DNA of 42,927 nt from an uncultured Clostridium sp. (GTDB lineage: Bacteria > Bacillota > Clostridia > TANB77 > CAG-508). Of the stretch, positions 36,457 to 42,927 are shown one piece after another (within the stretch, counting starts at the first letter, position 1; each line of letters begins with the position of its first letter). The translations under genes were made by a program, and so were the position numbers. Where the stretch lies: positions 1 to 42,927 of the forward strand of contig USCV01000009.1 of assembly GCA_900553225.1 (NCBI GenBank), given 5' to 3'. The notes under the pieces were generated by a model. That model was not told the DNA's origin. It saw nothing but the letters and a program-made list of their open reading frames with translations, and searched no databases.

Positions 36457-37488
36457 TTAGATTTTATTTTGTAATTTATCAAACTCCTCAATCATCTTAC
36501 CAACAGCATTATTTTTAACAAATTGCTCTGCTTGTTTTATTGTACATGCGAATAATTTTGCATCACTACTACCATGTGCTTTTACAACTGGCTTTTTTAC
36601 TCCTAAAAATAAAGCTCCACCATATTCCTTATAGTCTGTTATTTTAGCAAAACGTTTAATTGCAGGTAAACTTGGAACAGCAGCTATAGTAGAAATAATA
36701 TTACTCTTTATACTTTCAGTTAAAGATCTTTTTATAAATTTTCCTAATCCTTCACTTGTTTTTAAAAATACATTTCCAGAAAATCCATCTGTAACTAAAG
36801 CGTCAATTTCGCCTGAAAAAGCTTCTCTTCCTTCAACATTTCCAACAAAATTTATATTTAATTCATTTGATTTCTCCTTTAAAACTTTAAAGGCTTCTTT
36901 TGTTAAATCATTTCCTTTTGTTTCTTCTGTACCAATATTTAACAAGCCAACTCTTGGATTTTGAATATTAAATGTATTTGACAAATATATTGTAGACATC
37001 TGTGCAAATTGTAATAAATTAATTGGCTTACAATTTGTATTAGCACCAGCATCTATTAAAAGAAATTTACCTTTATATGCTGGAAGCATACCAGCAAGTG
37101 CAGGTCTGTCAATTCCTTTAATTCTACCAATTAGCAATGTAGCTCCTGTTAGCAAAGCTCCTGAATTACCAGCAGATACAAATACATCTCCCTTTCCTTC
37201 TTTTAATAAGTTAAATCCAACAACCATAGAAGAGTCTTTTTTCTTTTTTATAGCTTGTGTTGGAATATCTTCCATCTCAATTGTTTCTGTAGCATTATAT
37301 ATTTTTAGTCTTGGAGAGATATCTTCAATACGCTCTTTTCCATATAAAGCTTTGATTCTATTTTTAATTACTTCTTCTTTTCCAATTAAAACTATATCTG
37401 CTTCCGTATTTTTTAATGAATTTACAGCTCCTGTTATGTTTGCATCTGGTGCATTATCCCCGCCCATTGCATCAAAAAGTATTATCAT
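36457..37488 (-). CDS. plsX: Phosphate acyltransferase PlsX
   Basis: 343 residues. Converts acyl-ACP to acyl-phosphate for phospholipid synthesis. Motifs are FDAMGGDNAPD at the start, SAGNSGALLTGATLLIGR and LVTDGFSGNVFLKTSEG. It heads the plsX-acpP unit. Confidence 0.95.
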   Translation of the reverse strand: MIILFDAMGGDNAPDANITGAVNSLKNTEADIVLIGKEEVIKNRIKALYGKERIEDISPRLKIYNATETIEMEDIPTQAIKKKKDSSMVVGFNLLKEGKGDVFVSAGNSGALLTGATLLIGRIKGIDRPALAGMLPAYKGKFLLIDAGANTNCKPINLLQFAQMSTIYLSNTFNIQNPRVGLLNIGTEETKGNDLTKEAFKVLKEKSNELNINFVGNVEGREAFSGEIDALVTDGFSGNVFLKTSEGLGKFIKRSLTESIKSNIISTIAAVPSLPAIKRFAKITDYKEYGGALFLGVKKPVVKAHGSSDAKLFACTIKQAEQFVKNNAVGKMIEEFDKLQNKI

Positions 37489-37666
37489 TTCATTTCCTCC
37501 ATTGATTTGTTTATATAGTATATTTATTATTCTTGTATTTTATAACTTATCTTATTTAAAGTCAATGCACTATGTGATTTTATAATTACTTTTTTGTAAT
37601 TATTTTTGTATAAAATGCCATTTATTCTACATAATTAATATAAAAAACAGAGTTATTAGTGTAAAA

Positions 37667-37700
37667 TAAAAAAGGATGATAAAAATTCACCCCTTTTTAT
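37667..37700 (-). terminator. Terminator after rplL
   Basis: AAAAAGG pairs with CCTTTTT over an AT-rich loop, with T-run on the minus strand. Confidence 0.7.
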
Positions 37701-37715
37701 ATTTATAAAATTTAA

Positions 37716-38075
37716 TTATTGTAATTCTACTGTTGCTCCAACTTCTGTAAATTTAGCTTTTAATTCTTCAGCTTCTTCTTTCTTTACTCCTTCTTTAACT
37801 GTTTTTGGAGCTCCATCAACTAATTCTTTAGCTTCTTTTAATCCTAATCCTGTAGCATCTCTTACAACTTTAATTACTTGGATTTTGTTTGATCCAGCAT
37901 CTTTTAATACAACATCAAATGATGTTTTTTCTTCAGCAGCAGCAGCTGCTCCTCCTGCTACTGGTGCTGCAGCTGCAACTGCAGATACTCCATATTTTTC
38001 TTCTATTGCTTTTACAAGTTCAGCTAATTCAGCTACTGTTAAGCTATCAATTTTTTCTAATAATTCTTCTATCAT
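37716..38075 (-). CDS. rplL: Ribosomal protein L7/L12
   Basis: 119 residues. It has an N-terminal dimerisation domain (LTVAELAELVKAIEEKYGVS), an Ala-rich hinge (about 35-50) and a C-terminal factor-binding domain (GLGLKEAKELVDGAPKTVKE). It forms the stalk on L10. The gene follows rplJ in the usual order. Confidence 0.98.
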   Translation of the reverse strand: MIEELLEKIDSLTVAELAELVKAIEEKYGVSAVAAAAPVAGGAAAAAEEKTSFDVVLKDAGSNKIQVIKVVRDATGLGLKEAKELVDGAPKTVKEGVKKEEAEELKAKFTEVGATVELQ

Positions 38076-38135
38076 TTTAATATCCTCCTAATTTTATTTT
38101 ATAGTGATTTTAAGTTCACAACTCTAATTTTATTA

Positions 38136-38645
38136 TTATGCATTTTCTTTTTGCATACGTACTTGGTCAAGCGCAACTGCAACTTTTGAAATATTTCCAA
38201 GTAATGCACCTGCAAGCATTCCAAGTAATTCTTGTCTTGATGGAAGTTTTGCTAAAGTAATTAATTCTTCTGTTGTCATTACTTTACCATCAATAATTCC
38301 ACCTTTGATTTTATAGAATTCATTTTCTTTAGCATAAGCATATATTGCTTTTAAAGGTTCTAAATAATCTCCTTCACTCATTACTAAAGCTGTTGGTCCT
38401 TCTAATAAATCGTCTAATCCTGATTCTCCATTTGAATCTAAAGCTCTTTTAATTATATTGTTTTTTATAACTTTATACTCAGCCTTTGTATCTCTTAAGT
38501 TAGCTCTTAATTTTGTTACATCAGAAACATTAATTCCTCTGTAATCTGTTAAAAGAATAATCTTTGAATTTTTCATTTTTTCAGCTAAACTTTTTACTTC
38601 TTCTTCTTTTTGTTTTAATACAACATCACTAGCCATTTTTTTCAC
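38136..38645 (-). CDS. rplJ: Ribosomal protein L10
   Basis: 169 residues with KIILLTDYRGINVSDVTKLR and GMLAGALLGNISKVAVALDQ. It is the base of the L7/L12 stalk and the repressor of its own operon through the leader upstream. An ATG three codons after the first Met (38636) is also possible; the first has AGGAGGTG upstream. Confidence 0.97.
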   Translation of the reverse strand: MKKMASDVVLKQKEEEVKSLAEKMKNSKIILLTDYRGINVSDVTKLRANLRDTKAEYKVIKNNIIKRALDSNGESGLDDLLEGPTALVMSEGDYLEPLKAIYAYAKENEFYKIKGGIIDGKVMTTEELITLAKLPSRQELLGMLAGALLGNISKVAVALDQVRMQKENA

Positions 38646-38654
38646 CTCCTGAAA

Positions 38655-38788
38655 ATTTAGTAAAATAATAAACCAATCTATATATAGTCAAAGCAAAGAC
38701 ATATATATAAGATTGGTTATATTCCGCTCTAAATTATATGCCTCGGTAGGACTTATTTTTTTGCCTACTTTCTTTGGCTATATTTTAT
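38655..38788 (-). promoter_or_regulatory. L10 leader RNA
   Basis: On the minus strand GCCAAAGAAAGTAGGCA is followed by GTCCTACCGAGG. Pairing of GTAGG with CCTAC, and the CCUACCGAGG box, are hallmarks of the L10 autoregulatory leader. Further stems follow (CCAATCTTATATAT with ATATATAGATTGG) before the rplJ ribosome site. Confidence 0.85.
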
Positions 38789-38791
38789 AAA

Positions 38792-39475
38792 TTATTTTTG
38801 GTCAATATACATACTTGGTCCCATTGTTGTAGAAATTGCTACACTTTTAATATATTGTCCTTTTGCTGCTGCTGGTTTAGCTTTTATAATAGCTCCCATA
38901 ATAGCATCATAGTTTTCTAGCAATTTATCTGCACCAAATGAAACTTTACCAAAACCAAGATGAATAATATTAGTTTTATCTAATCTATATTCTACCTTTC
39001 CTGATTTAATCTCTTGGATTGCTTTTGTTACATCCATTGTAACTGTTCCTGATTTTGGATTTGGCATTAATCCTTTAGGTCCTAATACCTTACCAAGTCT
39101 TCCAACAACACCCATCATATCTGGAGTTGCAACAATTACATCATAATCAAACCAGTTTTCTTTTTCGATTTTTGGTATTAATTCTTCTGCCCCAACAAAG
39201 TCTGCTCCAGCTTTAGTAGCTTCTTCAGCTTTTGGTCCTTTTGCAAAAACTAAAACCTTTAAAGTTTTACCTGTACCATTTGGAAGTACTGTTGTACCCC
39301 TAACTTGTTGGTCAGCATGTTTTGAATCTACACCAAGTTTAACATGTAACTCAACTGTTTCATCAAATTTTGCTTTTGGCATTTTTTCAATTGTTTCTAA
39401 TGCTTCTTTTACATTATAAACTTTTGATTTATCTACAAGCTTTTCGCATTCTAGATATCTTTTTCCCTTACTCAT
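38792..39475 (-). CDS. rplA: Ribosomal protein L1
   Basis: 227 residues with GKVLGPKGLMPNPKSGTVT and FDETVELHVKLGVDSKHADQ, the L1 core. It forms the L1 stalk at the ribosomal E site. It follows rplK on the same strand. Confidence 0.98.
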   Translation of the reverse strand: MSKGKRYLECEKLVDKSKVYNVKEALETIEKMPKAKFDETVELHVKLGVDSKHADQQVRGTTVLPNGTGKTLKVLVFAKGPKAEEATKAGADFVGAEELIPKIEKENWFDYDVIVATPDMMGVVGRLGKVLGPKGLMPNPKSGTVTMDVTKAIQEIKSGKVEYRLDKTNIIHLGFGKVSFGADKLLENYDAIMGAIIKAKPAAAKGQYIKSVAISTTMGPSMYIDQK

Positions 39476-39529
39476 TTTAAATCCTCCTTTGGTATTAACG
39501 AATATTTAAAATATTCTCCCAGTTATATT

Positions 39530-39958
39530 TTAGTCGTTTACTACAACACCCATAGCACGAGCTGTTCCAGCTACCATGCTCATAGCAGCTTCAAGTGAAG
39601 CAGCATTTAAGTCTGGCATTTTTTGCTTTGCAATTTCTTCTACTTGTGTTTTTGTTATTGTAGCAACTTTTTCTTTATTAGGTTTTCCTGAACCCTTTTC
39701 AATCTTAGCAGCTTTTTTTATTAATACAGCTACTGGTGGTACTTTTGTAATAAATTCAAATGATTTATCTTTGTAAACTGTAATTACAACTGGTATGATC
39801 ATTCCAGGTTGATTTGCAGTTCTATCATTAAATTCCTTTACAAATTGCATAATATTAACACCACTTGATCCTAATGCTGGTCCTACTGGTGGAGCTGGTG
39901 TAGCTTTACCTGCAGGTATTTGTAATTTTATAATATTGCTTATTTCTTTTTCTGCCAT
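39530..39958 (-). CDS. rplK: Ribosomal protein L11
   Basis: 142 residues. ATG 39958 (MAEKEISNIIKLQIPAGKAT) follows GGAGG and gives the usual length; an upstream GTG overlaps the ribosome site. PAPPVGPALGSSGVNIMQF is the conserved N-terminal loop. It follows nusG. Confidence 0.97.
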   Translation of the reverse strand: MAEKEISNIIKLQIPAGKATPAPPVGPALGSSGVNIMQFVKEFNDRTANQPGMIIPVVITVYKDKSFEFITKVPPVAVLIKKAAKIEKGSGKPNKEKVATITKTQVEEIAKQKMPDLNAASLEAAMSMVAGTARAMGVVVND

Positions 39959-40044
39959 TTTTCTTAGCACCTCCTTTAATGTATGAATATTAACAAAAAT
40001 AATCTATAAGAAATGTATAAAATAAATACATTAACTTATCTAAT

Positions 40045-40579
40045 CTAAATCTTTTGAACTTGTGAAAAGTCTAATTCTACTGGAGTTTCTCTACCAAACA
40101 TAGATACTAATACTTTAACTTTACGTTTTTCCTTATTGATTTCTTGTACTGTTCCAATAAAATCTTTTAATGCTCCCTCCATAACACGTACTGAATCATT
40201 TACATTATAGTCAACATTAATTTCTGTAAGGTCAAAGCCCATACTTCTGATTTCCTCATCAGTAAGTGGTATAGGGTCTGTTCCTGATCCAACAAAACCT
40301 GTTACGCCTCTTGTATTTCTAACAATGTACCATGTTGCTTCAGTCACAATCATTTTAATTAAAACATAGCCAGGAAAAACCTTTTTTAAATTAGTTTTTC
40401 TTTTACCATCTTTAATTTCAATTTGTTCTTCCATTGGAACAATAATTTCAAAAAAGAAATCTTCAAGTTCTCTGTTTTTTACTGTTTTTTCTAAGTCAGT
40501 TTTAACTTTATTTTCATATCCAGAATATGTATGAACTACATACCATTTTGCTTCTAATTCTTTGTTTTCTCCGAGACAT
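40045..40579 (-). CDS. nusG: Transcription factor NusG, with a +1 frame break at CGG, codon 3
   Basis: Binds RNA polymerase and affects pausing, termination and coupling to ribosomes. ATG 40579 lies seven bases after GGAGG. The frame reads ATG TCT CGG (40573-40571) and then makes no NusG. Skipping the C gives MSGENKELEAKWYVVHTYSG YEN..., the NusG N-terminal domain, then VFPGYVLIKMIVTEATWYIV, and a KOW domain (VRVMEGALKDFIGTVQEINK) to the stop at 40045, 177 residues. The productive frame has no other start before residue 50. It lies between secE and rplK, the usual order. Confidence 0.93.
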
Positions 40580-40596
40580 TCTTTAGCCTCCTTTTA

Positions 40597-40968
40597 TTAT
40601 TCTACAGCTTGACTATTTGAATTTTGTTCTTCAGAGTTTTCACTTTGTGCTGATTCTGAATCATTGTTTTCATTTAAATTACCATTGTTATCAACAGTTG
40701 TGTTGTTTTGTGCTTCATTATTTTTCTTTGATTCTACACTAGATTTTAATTTTTCAACACCATATTGGTTTGCTTTTTCAAATGTAAAATCTAAAGCAAA
40801 TACAATAGCTGTTGTTATTAAAACAATTGTAATAACAGCAATAGTGTTGTTAGCAAGTTGCTTTGGCGTTGGCCAAACAACTTTTTTAAGCTCTGCTTTA
40901 AAATTCTTAAAAAATTTCTTATTTTCTTTTTTTACATTCTTATTCTTTTTATTTTCATCTTTAGCCAT
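40597..40968 (-). CDS. secE: Preprotein translocase subunit SecE with a long acidic tail
   Basis: The core FKAELKKVVWPTPKQLANNT and one membrane segment (about 42-62) are typical of the short bacterial SecE. After it comes a tail of about 55 residues made of Asn, Glu, Ser and Gln, which is not in most SecE proteins and looks disordered. It is followed by nusG. Confidence 0.93.
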   Translation of the reverse strand: MAKDENKKNKNVKKENKKFFKNFKAELKKVVWPTPKQLANNTIAVITIVLITTAIVFALDFTFEKANQYGVEKLKSSVESKKNNEAQNNTTVDNNGNLNENNDSESAQSENSEEQNSNSQAVE

Positions 40969-40989
40969 TTTGTCTCCTCCTTAAAAAGG

Positions 40990-41154
40990 CTATTTTGTTT
41001 CTTTATGAGTAGTACGTTTCTTACAGAATTTACAATACTTTATAACCTCTAAACGATCAGTATTGTTCTTTTTATTTTTTTCAGTCATGTATGTTCTTCT
41101 ATTACATTCTGTACATGCTAATGTAATTGGTTCTCTTGCTCCTTTTGCAGCCAT
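40990..41154 (-). CDS. rpmG: Ribosomal protein L33
   Basis: 54 residues, MAAKGAREPITLACTECNRR, then YCKFCKKRTTHKETK. The four cysteines (CTEC and CKFC) mark the zinc-binding form. It starts the rpmG-secE-nusG-rplK-rplA string, with GGAGGTG upstream. Confidence 0.95.
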   Translation of the reverse strand: MAAKGAREPITLACTECNRRTYMTEKNKKNNTDRLEVIKYCKFCKKRTTHKETK

Positions 41155-41188
41155 TTTTAACACCTCCAGCCATATTTGCTCGTTTTAT

Positions 41189-41227
41189 GTTATTAAGCGT
41201 ATGTTTTCCTACATACGCTTAATAATT
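41189..41227. other. Perfect hairpin upstream of rpmG
   Basis: TTATTAAGCGTATG pairs perfectly with CATACGCTTAATAA over an 8-nt loop. There is no T-run on either strand, so it may be a leader structure of the rpmG operon or a weak end of the flavin reductase transcript. Confidence 0.55.
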
Positions 41228-41258
41228 TTACCATTTATTTTCCAATATGTCAACACAT

Positions 41259-41904
41259 TTATACTCTTTTTTTGTTAATTTTTCTTCTTTTGCATTGATG
41301 ATTTTCATTAGGCATACAATTAGGATAGCTATTTTTTTTATTTTGTTTTTTTTGAACAGAAAATCCAAACTTTCCAACTTTCTTTCCCATTGTATAATAT
41401 CCACCATTTGAATATGCTATTAAATTACATTTTGATATATCAAATGCACCTTTTTCATTAATATACCTTTCGTCTGCATGAATCGCAAGTACTTCAGCTA
41501 TAAACATATGATGACTACCTAATTCCTTTATTTCTTTAACTCTGCATTCGACAGATACAGGTGATTCTTTAATCATTGGACAAGAAACAAATTTTGCTTT
41601 TTGCTTTGTTAATTTAGTTTCTTTAAATTTGTCAACTTTTGCTCCAGTTTTTACTCCGACACCAATCTGTTTGATATACTAGACTTTCATTAGTTAGGTT
41701 GATTACAAATTCCTTGCCTTCCTTTATCAATTTATAAGAATATCTTTCTGGTCTCACAGATATATATACCATTGCTGGGTTAGTATTTATAATTCCTGTC
41801 CATGCAACAGTTATTATATTTGATTTTTCCATTGTTCCACAAGATACCATAACTGCTGGTATTGGGTATAAAAAAGTTCCCGGCTTCCACATTACTTTTG
41901 ACAT
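41259..41904 (-). CDS. Flavin reductase-like protein (flavoredoxin family), with a +1 frame break at CGG
   Basis: An FMN-binding split-barrel protein. The first half is MSKVMWKPGTFLYPIPAVMV...IITVAWTGIINTNPAMVYIS and the second half VSVECRVKEIKELGSHHMFI...GKKVGKFGFSV. In the zero frame TGT is followed by CGG (41658-41656) and a stop soon after. Skipping the C gives TDWCGVKTGAKVDKFKETKL, typical of the family, and joins both halves into 214 residues. The start could be ATG 41904 or a TTG at 41949. It is probably a monocistronic gene. Confidence 0.85.
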
Positions 41905-42037
41905 TAATTTTTCCAACTTTCTATCAATTCTTTTATTTCTTTCATTCAAATATTAATTAACAAAAATATGATCATAAAAAATATGTAAATTTAAATATTT
42001 GATTTTATCAAATATAACATATATTAAAGATTATGTC

Positions 42038-42084
42038 AAAAAAAAAGAAAGCAACAAATAGCAAAACATACCATATGTGCTTTC
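42038..42084 (-). terminator. Terminator after the membrane protein gene
   Basis: GAAAGCA pairs with TGCTTTC, closing a longer AT stem, and is followed on the minus strand by a run of nine T. Confidence 0.8.
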
Positions 42085-42092
42085 TCATTTTG

Positions 42093-42677
42093 TCATCGTG
42101 AGAATCTAAATTTTAAAATTACAGAACACATTAAACAACATATTAATATCAAAGTTAAAATACATCCTATAGCAAATGAAAGCAAATAAATGCTTACCTC
42201 TATATTTTTAATATACAGGTTTTCAGATAAAAAATTTCTTGACTTTTCAATCAATTCAAGATTATTAGATGAAAATTTAATATTAATGGCTGCAGGCCTA
42301 ACTAAAAAGTCTTTTTCGTTACTTTCAGGCTTATATAAATGAATATAAATAAATGTTGAAGAACTGTTTAACTCATATTTTATTTCATCCATATTTGTAT
42401 ACAAACAATCCTTAATAGTTTCTTCAATGTCATCCATCTCTTCATCTAATTGGTTGAATTTTTTCATATTGATTTTACTAATTATTGTATCAGCGATTTT
42501 GTCTAGATTATCATATGTTATTTCTCCTGGATAAGAATTAAATGCATCTCGATGTATATAGCATAATATACTATATACAATTATGCTGGCTGTTATTCCT
42601 ACGATAATTGAAAAGATTACAGTTACCACTACTTTCCATTTTTCTGTCCTCTTGTAATATTTGAATTTCCGTTTCAT
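42093..42677 (-). CDS. Membrane protein of unknown function (194 aa), CGG as third codon
   Basis: Not recognised. A basic start (MKRKFKYYKRTEKWK) and a membrane segment (about 16-40) lead into an outer domain of about 120 acidic residues, and a second segment (about 163-187) follows. The ATG lies after GGAGG. The third codon is CGG (42671-42669). A +1 shift there would end after 15 codons, so CGG is read in frame here. Single gene with its own promoter (TTTACA, 17 bp, TAAAAT at 42757-42729) and terminator. Confidence 0.7.
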   Translation of the reverse strand: MKRKFKYYKRTEKWKVVVTVIFSIIVGITASIIVYSILCYIHRDAFNSYPGEITYDNLDKIADTIISKINMKKFNQLDEEMDDIEETIKDCLYTNMDEIKYELNSSSTFIYIHLYKPESNEKDFLVRPAAINIKFSSNNLELIEKSRNFLSENLYIKNIEVSIYLLSFAIGCILTLILICCLMCSVILKFRFSR

Positions 42678-42728
42678 AAGACGACCTCCAAAAAATTATT
42701 TTACTAGGAACATCCTAGAATACTTTGT

Positions 42729-42757
42729 ATTTTAGCACACTTTACATAATTTGTAAA
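42729..42757 (-). promoter_or_regulatory. Promoter of the membrane protein gene
   Basis: TTTACA (42757-42752), a 17-bp spacer and TAAAAT (42734-42729). Confidence 0.6.
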
Positions 42758-42846
42758 GATTTTAACTAGCATATGTCAATAAAAATAGAGCATAGATTAA
42801 AAATACTTATATATATTTCTAATTTATGCTCTATAAAAAATAAAAA

Positions 42847-42927
42847 ACCTGGCGACAACCTATTTTCTCAGTAGGGAACCCCACTAATATTTTCGGCACA
42901 TTGGAGCTTGACTTCTGTGTTCGGTAT
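42847..42927 (-). rRNA. 5S ribosomal RNA, 3' part, cut by the window end
   Basis: On the minus strand ATACCGAACACAGAAGTCAA, then GCTCCAATGTGCCGA, and the 3' end AGGTTGTCGCCAGG match the 5S consensus (CCGAACNCAGAAGUUAAGC...). A T-run follows. The 5' part lies beyond the window, so an rRNA operon probably continues there. Confidence 0.93.

Noticed and set aside
428..41658. Random sequencing errors as the source of the six frame breaks.
   Set aside because: Not fully excluded, but random errors should include deletions, other bases and other codon phases. All six have the same base, the same codon phase and the same following codon family. Kept as the main alternative to test.
428..41658. Reassignment of CGG to another amino acid (for example Trp or Gln, as reported in some low-GC Firmicutes).
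   Set aside because: Reassignment alone does not repair the frame; at all six sites one base must be skipped to recover the family sequence.
428..41658. Classical slippery +1 site as in RF2, or -1 site with a pseudoknot.
   Set aside because: No shared slippery heptamer, upstream Shine-Dalgarno-like spacer or stop codon at the shift point is present in the six contexts.

Overview
The window is about 43 kb of very AT-rich DNA with Gram-positive gene families: a glmS ribozyme, a T-box, an L10 leader, RNase J, YsxC, BofA, YaaL, a Spo0E-like protein and DpaA. Together they suggest a spore-forming, probably uncultured Clostridia-type Firmicute. Species cannot be told from the sequence.

Layout. 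1-2220: glmS behind its ribozyme. 2220-4215: a small unknown gene, bofA, yaaL and a cation exchanger, all on the minus strand. 4251-14233: a complete type I-B CRISPR-Cas locus, with 23 repeats and then, read on the minus strand, cas6-cas8b-cas7-cas5-cas3-cas4-cas1-cas2. 14351-15038: a candidate small RNA on the plus strand, a toxin-like gene on the minus strand, and a crRNA-like element in the leader of that gene. 15167-17313: patatin-like, guanine-deaminase-like and HD-domain genes. 17478-20023: T-box, DUF1653, serS, ysxC. 20094-20798: two solitary small genes. 20839-29976: DUF951, gltX, rnjA, ROK kinase, uppP, dpaA, a TPR protein and ppa. 30202-33058: small regulators, including Xre-type proteins, a Spo0E-like protein and a Nudix protein. 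33210-37488: yitT, radical SAM, rnc, acpP, plsX. 37716-41154: rplL, rplJ (with L10 leader), rplA, rplK, nusG, secE, rpmG. 41259-42927: a flavin reductase, a membrane protein and the 3' part of a 5S rRNA.

Two signals stand out. (1) Six genes of recognisable families (glmS, bofA, cas6, rnc, nusG and a flavin reductase) have a broken reading frame. Each break is the same: one extra C directly before an in-frame glycine codon, so the zero frame reads CGG. Skipping that C restores the whole family sequence every time. By eye, no other recognisable gene here uses CGG as a sense codon. This points to recurrent +1 frameshifting (or four-base decoding) at CGG-N, although a systematic sequence artefact must be excluded. 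(2) Upstream of the toxin-like gene, two degenerate CRISPR repeats flank a 25-nt pseudo-spacer. It matches 21 of 25 positions of a site just downstream of that gene's own promoter, next to a CCA trinucleotide. This is the layout expected of a CreTA-type module in which Cascade represses a toxin, here with a protein-coding candidate toxin.
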